A stretch of DNA of 64,000 bases from Gracilaria domingensis (GCA_022539475.1 VCMS01000169.1:62001-126000), one strand, 5' to 3'. Shown: positions 42,413 through 54,462, counted from the first letter of the stretch. Made by a program: numbers and translations. Notes: generated by a model from the sequence alone, not told the origin.

Positions 42413-44225
42413 GTTTGCAATACTTTGCAACTTCATCGACGCGGCACAACTTTGAACCTCTGCCAGCGGCCTTGCACCATGCCTTTCGAAGCATTGCGTT
42501 GCGCTCCATGCCCGCAGCGCTTGCCGCTGAAAACTGCAGCTTTGCAGCATATGGTTCCATGACCACTGCTCTGGATTGCAGAACGCTCGACATCAACCTT
42601 GCCGTCGCTGCACGCGTAGAATTCCCACTCCTACGCGAGCCAATCGTGCCAGATTCGGAACCACCTCCGCCGCGATTGTCTCGTCAACTTGCCCTATGAG
42701 CCTTTCAAGCGACTCGATCAAAGAGGACGAGGACATACTCGCTGCAGAGACCAGAGCGTTTTGCAGCTCCTCCGGTGAGGCTACATGATACTCCGCGTAG
42801 TTTAAGATTTGCGGCTCGAGCTCTGTCGCAACGGTCCAACAGATTCGCGATCAAATCCGGCACAGACGACCGCAAGGCCGTTCCTCCATGTCGTGTGATC
42901 TCGGACAGAGTCTTTGACACGAGCGCTCTCACCTCCTCGGCGCTGTGTGTGAAGGACGTCATAAGCACAGACAGTACAACGTCAACGGCTTGAGCCGATT
43001 CCTCTTCACCCAAATAGTTTGGATTACGTAGATATATCGAAAGTTCCGAGAGTGCCCTTCCAGTGCCTTGAGCACTCTTTCGCACACTTTCCTTCATATC
43101 ATCCATAGCCCTCAGTGTGTAGTACCAGAAATCCTTTAAAGAGTCCTTCACCTCCTCCCATGTGCGGGAGGCAAGAACGTCGCGAAGCGCGGCGCACCCC
43201 GCTTCTCGCGAACGCCATTGCCGGGAAACGATTGACTTGATGCAGTGGTCCGTCACTGCAAGCAAGTTCGCCTTGATCGCCTCGGCCACTGAGCCGTGAC
43301 CAGAAGCCTTGACCACCGCGGATATAATTGAGCGCATAGCAATGCCGAACGCTCTATATCGGGTGATGGCAGTACACATACAAGCGCAGCAAAAGACTCT
43401 TCACGTGCAGTCGAAGCTGTTCGGCGCGATATCATTATTAAGAGGGAACTGCCAGTGCTGCGCGCTTGCGACTGTTCCAGGTTGACCCATGTCTTGAGCC
43501 GGACTACAGAGCTCCTCGTTGGTACCAAGGGCGCGCCAGCCGTGTTTGATTCCACTTCCACGCCGCTGAACTCGAGAAACACTCCTTGATTGCCCGGGAC
43601 GATCACGCAGCGCCGCTGGAACGCGGGCAGAGACCGACGAGGTTTTCCAACAATATCTTGCTGACGCCTTGGGGGGAAGTATACGATATTGGAGAGCGGC
43701 GTCGTTGCAGACGGGCGACCGAGAAGCGCGACCAAATAATCTCCAAGCAGACTGGGGGGGAATGAGCGAGAACAAGTCTTGCAGCTCATGCCGTACGCGC
43801 GTGCCACCTGCTCGCCCAGGCGGGGCGCGTTTCGAAGCAGCAGCACCACCGCCAGCGCGGCTGCAAGCAGCCGCTGCTGGCGGTGCTCCAGCGGCGGCTC
43901 GAGCGCGTGCACGCGTCCGCGGTCGGCGGCAACAGCACGTGCAGATTGGCGGCGGGCAGCAAGCTGCCAACCGGCGTGCCGGCGCGAGCTGCTGCACACT
44001 AGGCACGCAAGCGCAAACAGCAGATAATGCCGCCACGGAGGCAGCTACGCGGCTAGTGCGCTCGCAATGCGCTCCGTACACTGCGATAATGGGCAAGCGG
44101 CGGGCGGTGGCTCCCGCGCGCTAGCGCGGCGCTGGAGCGCGAGTTGCGCCGGCGCATCCAGGCAAGCCGGCGAGTTGCATGACGCGTGGGCTGGCGTTGG
44201 AGGCGGCGAGGACTTCGATAAGGCC

Positions 44226-44296
<71 letters not shown>

Positions 44297-44326
44297 ATTT
44301 TGGTTTTTTCATTTTTTTTTTTTTTG

Positions 44327-44362
<36 letters not shown>

Positions 44363-44891
44363 TTTTTTTTTTTTTTTTAGTTTTTTGTTTTTTACCCAGA
44401 TAGATTTTTTTTTTGCGTGTTCAGCTAACGGAGACAAGATGTCTTAGCCCAGTGTACGGCGGTGGCGCACGCCGCGCTCTACAGCGGGCGCGGTCGAGCA
44501 TGGCGGGCATGAGCGCGCCCAGCGCGGCGGCGCGAAATGGCGACGAGTCGCGCGTGCTCAGCGACACGAAAAGCGACAGGTGACGAGCGCCTACTCGGCG
44601 GCGGTGCGCACGGGCGGCGGGGGCGCCAGCGCGCTCGCGCTGGAGGAGAAGCGCGGGGGCGGCTGTGGGGTCGGCCAGCAGCAGCGACGGGATGCGCAGC
44701 CTAGGTAGAACGCGCGGTGTAGCCGATGGCGCGCAGCGCGTCGCGGAGGAGCGGCGCGCTTTGGTGCAGGCACCCACCGCACGTGGCAGCGGACGGCGTA
44801 GAGAGCGTTGTGACCAGCGCCGGTAGCAGGCGCGCCAGGACGTGAGCTGAGAAGAGTAGCGAATAGAATAAATGACGTGGAACTGGTCCAA
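41168..44891 (-). pseudogene. ECM29: ECM29-like proteasome adaptor (right, longer copy)
   Basis: Minus-strand coding for the C-terminal two thirds of ECM29. The clearest block is 42705-43379, with SREAGCAALRDVLASRTWEE and AMDDMKESVRKSAQGTGRAL, the family signature R-E-A-x-x-x-A-L and D-D-x-K-E-S-V-R. Downstream it matches the left copy. Toward 44891 weaker helical blocks (LRDALRAIGY) may be more of the protein. The frame changes many times and a T-rich tract interrupts it at 44232-44418. The expected N-terminal third is not visible. Whether the breaks are real decay or poor sequence is open, because indels are equally common in the adjacent non-coding part. Confidence 0.65.
44232..44418. repeat. 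T-rich low-complexity tract
   Basis: Nearly 190 bases of T with scattered other bases. It could be an old poly(A) tail on the minus strand or a badly resolved homopolymer. Reads through here are unlikely to be accurate. Confidence 0.85.
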
Positions 44892-45142
44892 TCATAATTG
44901 CGTCGTATGATCTGGGTACAATGGAGACCATATTTCGTCATCATTATCTCTGCTCTACATTTGTACCAATAACGATCCATAGAATACAATACGGCAAGGC
45001 ATCCAAATGGCCACTGTACTGTACACGCCCATTATACGGCAATTAAATCTATTTTGGAAATAATTACGGCCACTAATCGGCCATTTATAGCCCGAAATTG
45101 ATGTTCATATGGCGAAGTCTTGAAGAGAGCTAAGGAGCGCGC

Positions 45143-46050
45143 ATGATGCCCGTTGGTTGGTTGGTTCATCCAGCGTACACGCCCATTCAGGCCGATGTCA
45201 CTCCCGCGGCCGAGCATTCTTCCATGTCTCCGGACCCTACTGCCAGGGTTACGAGGTTTCGTAACTTGGGCAGGTGCAATTACCTGGGGTATGCTGAGGT
45301 TCTTGAAAGTGTTCACTCGTACGTCACCGATGTCTTAGATCAGTGTGGTGTCGCTTCGTGCAATGTGTCTGTGTCTACGGGGCGCTCTGAGCTTGTACGC
45401 AACCTGGAGCGCACGGTCGCCAAGATTTTGGTAAGAAAGATGCCATCGTGGTTGGCACCGTCCTTACACCAACTGGCAGATCATCCCAGCTATTGTGGGT
45501 AGGGGCGATCTCGCCATCTCCGGCCTGATGAATGACGCGTCTGTCATGGTCGACGGTCGCTCATTCGGCGCCAGGATTCGCGTGTTTGAACATAATTTGG
45601 CAGAATCGTAGGAAAGTAATATTCTTGTTGGCATTGCTACGGGATACCTGACAAGAGCCCTCTGTGGAAACGAATCATGACGGTTGTCGAGAGTATGTAC
45701 TCAGTGGAAGGTCAGATGTGCAATCTTTGCCAGGTTGTCGCAGTCAAAATAAGAATGATGCCTGCTTATACGTGGATGAGGCGCATTCCATTGGCGCCCT
45801 TGGACCGACCAAACGAGGTGTTTCGGGGCATCATCACTATGATAGTGTAGATACGCGTAGTATTGATATTATGATACGTACCTTCACTAAATCGTTCAGG
45901 ACCGTTGGAGGTTACTTCTCTTCCGAATCTGCTCTAACTGAACGTATTTTCGCGCTTTCTCCAGCTTCTCTCTATGCGTCGGCATCGTGTCCTCCGAAAT
46001 CGTGGCAGCAGGTGCATTCGAAGAGGTTAGGACTGAAATAAAGGACGAAA
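45143..46050 (+). pseudogene. Serine palmitoyltransferase LCB2-like gene remains
   Basis: Blocks of the alpha-oxoamine synthase family in order: RFRNLGRCNYLGYAEVLESV near the start, a decayed middle, FGARIRVFEHNLAES, then YVDEAHSIGALGPTKRGVSG and DIMIRTFTKSFRTVGGYF, where the Lys of T-F-T-K-S-F is the pyridoxal phosphate lysine of LCB2. The enzyme condenses serine with palmitoyl-CoA in the ER, the first step of sphingolipid synthesis. The catalytic subunit motif, not LCB1, is present. Frames are interrupted several times and the C-terminal part (after about 46050) is not recognisable. Divergent from ECM29 with about 250 bases between. Confidence 0.7.
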
Positions 46051-46489
46051 GTGGATCTGTATCATTCGGGAAGATGAAGGAAGCGTTCCAAGCTTCTGTG
46101 GTGGATGCCGTGCGGATGTTTACGGGGTAACCGACACGGGAGTGATGACTGCGTACATCGCGCGATGGAGCAACTGCGAGTTGGTGGCAATGAAGCCGAG
46201 CCTGACGCTGCTGCGGGAACAGTACCGACACGAAAGGCATCATCTCCAACAGGGCTAGTTTGGCGAGAGGATGAAACTGTTCTGGGGTGTGATGAGCGCG
46301 CTGCCAATGGTTGTGGCGTCCAACGCGCGGGAGGCGGAGGGCGCGAAGACGGCACCGGCGATGTGCCGTGAGTACATGGTCGGGCTGTACCTGGAAGCGG
46401 CGGGACGCACGACGAAATCGGTAGGCGACAGCGAGTGATAGGTGCAGTCGGCGGGGCTCTTCTCGCGGCAAAGAGCGCAAAGTAATAAA
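46051..46489. other. Unassigned
   Basis: Coding-like on both strands, probably the decayed end of the LCB2-like gene. Nothing definite. Confidence 0.3.
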
Positions 46490-47198
46490 TTTGCTTCTAG
46501 AATTCTAAGGTGGGGAGCCATGATGATGAGAATGAATAGCAGGGTGGTTGACATGAGATGAGTTGCGACTTGCATCGCCACTTGGGAGAAAATGGAACGC
46601 AAACTAGCACGAGCGCAGATTTGAGAGAGGGTCGCGGAAAGAGTGGATGGGGTGGTGCGGCGAAGTAGAACCTCTACAAAAACTAGGAGACCCAAGAATT
46701 AACTGCGCGAGATGGAATTCAATATTCCAAAATTTCTTAATTTTTTGAGTGCCAGCCTCTGCCACCCCCTCGCGCGCCCCAAATAGCCCAAAAACTAGCT
46801 TAGTTTCCAAAGCGAACAGACTATATTTCACTTTGCAGAACCACAGACGCATCCGGTGTCGAGTGGTGACATATTCTTTTTTTGTCACAACCCACACAGG
46901 ATGTGACGGAAGAAGAAGATGCCCCCAGTCGGGACAGAGGGTGAGCTACTCTAAGTACAATCACTAGTCCCTAGCTTGCCTCCACTGGCAATATCTTCCT
47001 GTTTGCTAAAACCATCGAGTGAGGTTATGGTGGAAGAGAAAAATATCGCCAGTCGAGGCGAGGTGGGTGGGGATTATGTGAGCGCGAAAGAGGAGACAGA
47101 AAGGTGGCGCTTAAATAGTGTAAGGTGCGGAGGTGTACAGTAGATGTTTTGGCGGGAAATGGGATGAGGGAAACAGGGACAATCATGGTGCTGGATAT
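46490..47198 (-). mobile_element. Terminal-repeat-like fragment of the element at 26190-28140
   Basis: On the minus strand this fragment is homologous to 27690-28040 followed directly by 26190-26470, so it joins the two outer pieces of the other copy without the coding core. It is interrupted at 47198 by Plavaka copy B. Confidence 0.6.
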
Positions 47199-48609
47199 CG
47201 TCTGTCTCTTGCAGATGCTAGTTTTTGGCGAGGGTCGTCCAGAAATTGGCAAGGGTCGTCCAGTAAATTTTTTGAAAAAATATCGAGATCATTATTTCAA
47301 AATTTGGAGATAATTGCTTGGGTCGTCCAGAATCTCTGTGCAGTAAATACTGGGGGTTTTCCACTCGTGCTAGTTCTTTAGTCGAGGGCTACCTGAACCG
47401 TATTTCGCGAAGTCTAGGTTCAGTTTCCATTAAGGTGCACATTACACGATACCTTCTGCGGAATGATACCCTGCAACGCATGGAATACTAGTGCTAGTAC
47501 AGATGATGCCCATTATGAAATCATACCGTTTTATTCGTATCTATTCTTCTATCGACCGCTTTTGCTAACCACTACTTCGCTATATTACATGTACCATTTC
47601 CCCATAATGGAGCGGGTGTAGGCGCAATCTGCGGCAGATGCCGCAGACTGCACCTCCACCATAGTGCTGGATCGGTAGAACACATACGCACTCCGAGAGG
47701 ATGAGGCGCGAAGCGCCTCATCCTCTCCGTTCCTCATGTAGGGAACCATGCCCAGATGCATGGTTCCCTACTTGAGGAACCTGCACCTGCAACTCGTGAG
47801 CTACGTCCGCATCAAAAGTCATTTACCCCTATACGCAAGCAGAAAGTATCCATAAGTTAGTCAATGATCCGTTAGATACATTTGAAATGCGATGGAACGT
47901 ACCATTGATAAAACAAAACAGAAACGTTGCGCTAGAAAAGTCGAGGGACCTGGTAACTCGCAAACGGAAGAAGAAGCAGGAAAGGGATCGGTTAGATTAC
48001 CAGCCCACCATATCATCGTAAACCGCGAAAGGTGTCGAAGCGAGAACTCACAAGCAAGGACACCGAGAATGCCCATGCAGCAAACATACCGCAAGACGCG
48101 ATAAACGAGAATCTAGCCTATATCCCAAACAAGTACCAGAATCGCCTATCCCGAACAGTCAGACAGTAAAACGACCAATTTCATTTTGTCTCTCAAGATC
48201 GATGATGGATCTGGAGAGATGAAATAAAATTGGTCGTTTACCTGTATACGCAAGCAGAAAGTATCCATAAGTTAGTCAATGCTCCGTTGGAAACATTTGA
48301 ATTGCGATGGAACGTACCATTGATAAAGCAAAACAGAAACGTTGCGCTAGAAAAGTCGAGGGACCTAGTAACTCGCAAAAGGAAGAAGAAGAAGGAAAGT
48401 GATCGGTTAGATTACCAGCAATCCATTCATCGTAAAACGCGAAAGGTCTCGAAGCAAGAACTCACAAGCAACGACACCGAGAATGCCCATGCAGCAAACA
48501 TACCGCAAGATGCGATAAACGAGACAGAAACCTATGTCTCAACCAAGTACCAGAATCGCCTATCCCGAACAGGCAGAGATCCAAGATCGCCGAGAAACCA
48601 ACTTGGTTT

Positions 48610-48694
48610 GTTGCGCCATAGGCTTTAGCTTCTCGAGTCTTGCGCTACTTTTGAAAAGCAGCGCAAGACGCGAAGCTAGAGCCTATGGCGCAAC
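48610..48694. repeat. Long hairpin with about 41-bp arms
   Basis: Arms beginning GTTGCGCCATAGGCT at 48610 and ending AGCCTATGGCGCAAC at 48694 pair almost down to the centre, with a few mismatches and a 2-base bulge. It is not present at the matching place in copy A. Confidence 0.9.
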
Positions 48695-48950
48695 GAAATG
48701 AACTATTGGTCGCGTACTTACAGTCGTCGGTTTGGGTTACCGGGTTCCCGTTTTCACCCTTCAACTCGTTCTATATCTTGAACAAATAGAAGAAGTTGAG
48801 GGTGATTAGCTTATTTCCTGCCGTTTCCATGTCGCAGAGCGCGAAGAAACGCGGTGAGGATTGGTTAGTTTAGAGCAAAGATACGTGGAAGGATATGGGA
48901 GAACGTACGAAAAGACTGCACGGAATACATCCCTGAGATACGGATGACTC

Positions 48951-49019
48951 CGTCCTACTTTCTTCCGCCCTCTACTTTATGGAGCCTCCATAAAGTGGAG
49001 GGCGGGAAAAAGTACGACG
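48951..49019. repeat. Palindrome with 34-bp arms
   Basis: Arms 48951-48984 and 48986-49019 pair with four mismatches around one base (CTTTATGGAG C CTCCATAAAG). It lies about 370 bases before the transposase start. Confidence 0.9.
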
Positions 49020-49389
49020 GAGCGGAGTATAACGCGATGATATCGATGGCATGGCTCACGACGGTAACGGAAGTTCGGACGTCGGAGCGCGGCGGCGGCG
49101 GCGAAGGGAAGAGATTTATTTTTCTGTGCGAGATTGGACAAGTGTACAGCGTACAACGTTGGGAAACCACAGGTTTATAACCAGTGGTAGATAATACGAG
49201 AAGTACACCCTTGTGTTGAGGTCGACGTGTACCTACGTTCCTTTTTGAACGAAAGCACGTGATTTAAACTCAAAATATATTCTCCGTTCTCAGCATGACG
49301 TCGATCTTGACTGTCGCTCGACCTCCTTCTCCCTTCGGACGCCTTCCCTTGCAGTCTTTGTCGTCGTTTCTCGTTCAGTTCTTCTTCCC

Positions 49390-52300
49390 ATGGTCTACTA
49401 CTGTACACATAAGAAGCGTGGGTGCCCCTTCGTTACTCGCCGAGGAGTCTTATCCCTTCAACAGCATGTCAACCATTGCCCGTTTCGTCTGAAAGCAGCG
49501 CTGGAAGACGACAATAGCCGGCCCATTCGGAGAAGCAAGCGTCTCAAGCTTTCCGCACCCGCGCCCGCATCTTCCGAAACGGTCACTGCCCCTTGTCGCC
49601 TTCCCGAGCCTCCAGTGTCCGAGGACATCGTCGACCCCACTCCGTGCGCCCCTCCCATTCCGGACACTTCGCATTGTGTTTCTCCTTCCCCGGTCCCGCG
49701 TCATTAGAGCGAGAACACGGAAGCAGTTCCCGCCCAGTGCCTTCTGAGGAGGCCCTCGGTGATTTGCATATGGATTATCTCACGGTTTGTCTGGCTTCAG
49801 TAGCTTCCAACCTTGGTCATCGTGAGGCTGACGAGCTAATTGGGCTACTTCGGGACCCGCGATTCTCGCAAAAGCGATTCAACGAGACCATAACAAGTTC
49901 CAAGCGCTGTACAGAACTGAAGAAGGCCATTTTCGAACGATACGCCTCAAAGGACGGTTTCAATCGCAGAACTGTCTCGCCAGAAGGATGTAAGTTCAGC
50001 GCCACCCTCTACACGAGAGACCCCGTTCAGACACTTGTGAAACAGCTCCAGTTGGCTAACAACGAAAACACATTCTTCCACCCTATACCTCAGACCCACT
50101 CCACGAAAATATCTCACCCCATGTCCGGCTCTCTCGCAAGAGACGCCACCTCAAAACTTAAGGAAATGGTCATGGGCTCTTTGGATAGTAGAATAGTGTG
50201 GTACTCCCAAGAAATAAGTTACAGTGAATCTTTCGTAGGTCTTCTGCAGGTATACACCGATAAGTCTTCAACAACTCTAAAGCAAACATCGGTTACCGCC
50301 TATCCTCTTCACCTCATATTTCTCAACTTCTCCGACGAGCTTCGCCGTAAGTGTATCCGTGATGACCTCACAGTAGTGGCATACTTCCCTACCACACTGA
50401 TCGAGGTTTCCGCATCTGAAGCAGACGCAATGCCATTCGTTTCTAGCAAGTCTCTACGCGAGTCCAGGATGCAAATCCTTCAAGAATCTCTTCGTCAAGT
50501 CCTGGAGCCCATTCTAAATCTCACGCAGAAAGGTTTTCAGTTCATCGGCGAAGACAAACTAAGTCGAGTGTGCCATCCTCTGCTTGCAAGTTATTGTGCG
50601 GAATTCCTGAGGCTAAGGACATTCTGTCCATTCTTCATGGGACCAAAACGGAAAGCCCGTGTCATAGATGCAAAGCCCCTCGCTCATCTTTATGCAGTCC
50701 TATTCCCACCTCATTCAACGGACGTTCTCAAAAGCACACGAAAAGCATCCGAAAGACATACACAGCTATCTTGCAACATGCACAAAAAGACGAGGCGGAA
50801 AGACGTCCACGTCGTGCGAGGGAGAGGAGATCTCAAGCGGATACTCTGATGCGTTCAAATTCCATATCTCTCATTCCTTCGTTCCTCGAAACTTCCGTAA
50901 GCCTTGGAATGATCCCGGGATTGTCTCCATACAGTCTGTTCTCATTCGAACCATTACACAACTTGCATCTCGGCATCTCAAAGTTGATAAAACGGCCACA
51001 ATCGAGAGACTGCAGTCAGACACCCTGTGCACCACATAGGAACATCTGCATCGCGTTCATTTCGAACGATACGCACCCAACTCCTCAACCATGCAAACGC
51101 AATTCTAGCTGCCATAGAACGCGATTCTCCTGCCAAAGGTTTACATATCGATTTCTCCACGCAGGAGAAAGGCAAATCTTTGAATGGTATCTTCACGAAA
51201 GACGGTCTCCGTGGAATGCTGGAGGCCAAAAACTACAAAGCACTTGACATGGTCTTTCCCTTCATAGGAGCATTCTTTGACATATGCTGTGGAGAACAGG
51301 ACGTTGCCCCAATCACAACCGTTTTCTCTCAGTACTCGGACTTGCTCTCGACCTTATTCAGATACAATCGTGACCCGTATTGGACTGAAAGCTCTCTCCT
51401 GTGTCTTAGTTCGGAGATTGAAGCCTTCAAGCGTTCCGCAACAAAGACTCTGGCGGATTTTCATCCCTCCAGACTGGGAACTCTGAAGTTTCATCTTCTC
51501 GATCATCTCGTGGACGATATTCGCCGTCTGGGAAGTATCAAGTACTACGACGCAGGCATATACGAACATGCACACCTGCTATTTAAAGACACTACAAAAA
51601 GACGTCCAGAAGAACAGCAACGGCTGTGGAGGAGACTATTCGCTCCATTGAGCACGGACATGTTAGAAAGCAATGGAATGGCAATACTCCTTACCAGCGT
51701 AATCCAGGTTTACCAGGAACTTCCACACAGCTTCCTCGTTTGCAATGAGAGGGCGTTCTTTCACTTTACGAGCTCTTCAACATTGTGTTTCAAGTATGTC
51801 CAGTTCAAAACATGGACTGCTGTTAGAGAATGTTCTCAAGTACGGACACAAGGTCGATTCTTGATCAAATTGGTGAACAGGCCCTTCCTCCTTTCCTCAG
51901 TCTCGTGAAAGAAACACTGGATGAGCACTCTATTACATACTTCCCAGAAAAGACAAGGATAACTCTGGTGAATTCGGCCCTCGTGAAAGGCGGTTTCGTT
52001 CCGACTCTTGAACACTTCGATTCGTCTTCTAAGGCACTTAAGCTGGGACGACCCAAATACCCCATCATCCAACGTGTCTTCGCTTCTCCAGCATTTGGTC
52101 CCAGTAGAAAGCCAAAGTTTTCCACTGTATTGGTAAGCGGAGAAGATTCAGAGACTTGGGTTGCCCAGGTAGTCGCTCTGATTCGAATATCTCTCCTTGA
52201 TTCTGCACTTACCGCACCAGAGGTGGCATTCGTCCGGTATTTCGAGGTTTTACCCCCCGCAACAAACATCGACCACATATTGAAATGCATATCTTTACGG

Positions 52301-52561
52301 TGGGCTACAAACGATGAAAAGAACCACACTCTTCCGTTCCCTCGTCATTCCAAAGCGGAGACTATCGTAGAGTTAACTCCTTGGTACGGGATGGTTCCGG
52401 CTTCTGCACTACAGGGAACTGTCCATGTTGTTCGATCAAACTACCCTGCTCCACCTTTTTGTCCTCCACTTCAATGGTTTCAACACCGATTCTACATCAA
52501 TCGATTCTATCATGATTCAGATGAAGGACCAACTGAGCACGTTGATCTTGTACAGCCTTAA
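49390..52561 (+). pseudogene. Plavaka-like transposase (copy B)
   Basis: Coding of about 1050 residues. It has an N-terminal zinc finger (MVYYCTHKKRGCPF, closing with H-x3-C) and a Ser/Pro-rich basic linker. The core contains the catalytic strand LLQVYTDKSSTT, a second Asp in ASYCADIPEAKD (seen through the frame near 50585), the C-x-x-C knuckle SPCHRCKAP, the helical block FSFEPLHNLHLGISKLIK, LKFHLLDHLVDDI and the likely catalytic Glu in YEHAHLLFKDTTKR. A C-terminal domain ends with WYGMVPASALQGTVHVV. Two or three one-base shifts (near 49700, 50600 and 51870) separate otherwise open stretches, so the copy is probably defective but recent. The stop codon overlaps the stop of the opposing gene by 3-4 bases. 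Confidence 0.8.
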
Positions 52562-54176
52562 ACATTAAGGGCTCCATCCTCTACATGTTCACCTTGTGGT
52601 GCCTTTTCTTGTGATCCTGTGTTAATTCCGAAATCGTTCATGTCCATTTCCTTGAACTCCATATCCCCTTCCTCGCATTCACCAACGAAGCAATCGCTAA
52701 TAGACCCCAATCTTCGGCTCACACTGTCAATAAAAAATTGTTCTTTCACAGTGAGGTAAAGTCTTCCGTTCGACGGCATTCGATATCCAAATGTAGCCTC
52801 TCTCATGTCATTACCAAGAACCTTAGTCCAATCTTCCGTTGTCGTTCCAAAATTATGAAACTCGCTGGAATTGGTCCTCAAGACATGTTGCCTAACATCC
52901 CCCAGAACATTCTTTAAACACAGAGGTAGCAGTTCGGCAAACTTCTTTGTAAACAGTTTCTGTCTCTGGCCACCCCTTGACACATCCGTACTTAGAAGGC
53001 TCACAACCGTCAACACCCAAGCGTCCAAACGTGCGAGCAACAGTATTGTGCATCTAAAAAGGTGCCCGTATCCTTGTCTTCCACATCATACCCAATAAAC
53101 TCCTTCAGCACTTGTACCCCGACACGGTTTCGGAAGAACAAGTCTTGATCTTCCGTCGGCATATCCTCGACATTGTCCGCATTGGAGTACTTTAGACGAA
53201 CAAATGGGGCTTTTCTCCACCATGAAGTGTTCGGTACACCATTTTCGTCAAGACGCAGTATGTTCTCCTGCGCTTCCTTCAACTGCATTGTGAGTTCGTC
53301 AGCATTCTCTTCTACCAGCTTTGTTCTTCTCCAAATCAGATCGTACCCCAGGAGCAGAAATAGTTTATCCCTCGTATTTCTCTTACGAACGCCCACGACG
53401 TCACTCATGGTCTGCCGCATTCTCTGCCTAAGGCACATATCTGCACAAAGTTCCAGTATACACCTGTCGGTAAGAGATGCTTTTCTAATACCTTCCCAGC
53501 TCAACTCCTTCAACTCGCTTTCAACCATTTTCTTCAGCAAAGCATCTGGCCCCCCCTCTACCGACGGTGTGAACATGCCAAAACTGCCCAAGAGCTCCAC
53601 GGGTTTTTAGGAACCATGTATGAACCACCTTCCTCCGGCTCAATAAGCCCTTCCCCACTCTCAGTTGCGTCTTCCACCTTCTCGGCACGGTTACCCCAAT
53701 TTCGGGTGAGCGACTCACCTTCGAGCCATAGCTCACTTGTTTCTCTCCTTGCCCACGTCAGCATGTTGTGATACACTGCTCGAGCAACCCCTCGAAACTC
53801 GTCGCACACCTCAATTTTATGCTTCTTTCGACCTGTCTGCCCAGGTTCACCAGCACGTGTACTCCTATCTCCCTCCTGTTTCAGTGCCCTCTTAGCCCTT
53901 CAATGACTAGATCCTTCTCTTCAAGCCTCTTTTTCAAAGCCGTACTCTGCTCTTGGGCGACCTTCACTAGAATTCCCCGAACCATCAAGTCCTCTTGTAG
54001 CGTCTTAACCTTTTCTTTCAAGCAATTCAGTTCATTTAAAAGATCAGTCTGTTCATAGAGGTTGAATTCACACCAGTGTGGATATCTTCCGTATTTCCCT
54101 AGCCTCTTCGGCGACAGGCCCCGGTAATGCCGCAGGATTCGGTGTTATTTCGTTATCGGAACTATCCTCATGTGCC
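52558..54176 (-). pseudogene. Coiled-coil protein of the minus-strand cluster
   Basis: A probable start at 54176 gives MAHEDSSDNEITPNPAALPG. A long coiled coil follows (LNELNCLKEKVKTLQEDLMV, ALKKRLEEKDLVIEGL), then a larger domain over 52558-53809 with the blocks ELKELSWEGIRKASLTDRCI, KLFLLLGYDLIWRR, AQENILRLDENGVPNTSWWR and KFAELLPLCLKNVLGDVRQH, ending in an acidic tail. I do not recognise a family. It occupies the place of the first gene after the transposase, in tail-to-tail order with a 4-base overlap, which hints that both belong to one element. Interrupted in several places. Confidence 0.5.
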
Positions 54177-54462
54177 ATACCTTAGACACGAGAGGCTGCA
54201 GGCGTTCTGTGTCCACCCTTGGCACGGCTCCGAGCTCCAACTCCCGTGTCTGTCCTCCTCCATGGCATGGTATATCAGATGAATTGGGCCTCGTACGAGC
54301 TGCAACGGCCCCGTTCTGGAAAGAGGGGAAGGTCGAGAGTAACTCGTCTATCAGTTGTCTCTCGATTTCTTATTGTCTTTCTCCCTTGTCCGGACCCATT
54401 GCGAGGCATAATACGATTCATAGCGGCCCCAGTTCTAGAAGACAGGGATGGACGTGACGATC

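Larger units (their letters stand above)
47199..52561 (+). mobile_element. Plavaka-like DNA transposon, copy B (longest)
   Basis: The left edge (CGTCTGTCTCTTGCAG) follows GGTGCTGGATAT of the host element, whose uninterrupted form is at 27690-27705, so the insertion point is clear. The element contains a subterminal region with GGGTCGTCC repeats, tandem 328-bp units (47783, 48236), long hairpins (48166-48242, 48610-48694, 48951-49019) and the whole transposase gene. I could not find a matching right terminal repeat; the element may end near 52.6 kb or include the minus-strand genes beyond. Plavaka elements are CACTA-related and best known from fungi. Confidence 0.75.

Noticed and set aside
44067-44447. 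Poly-phenylalanine open frame
   Set aside because: A by-product of the T-rich tract.
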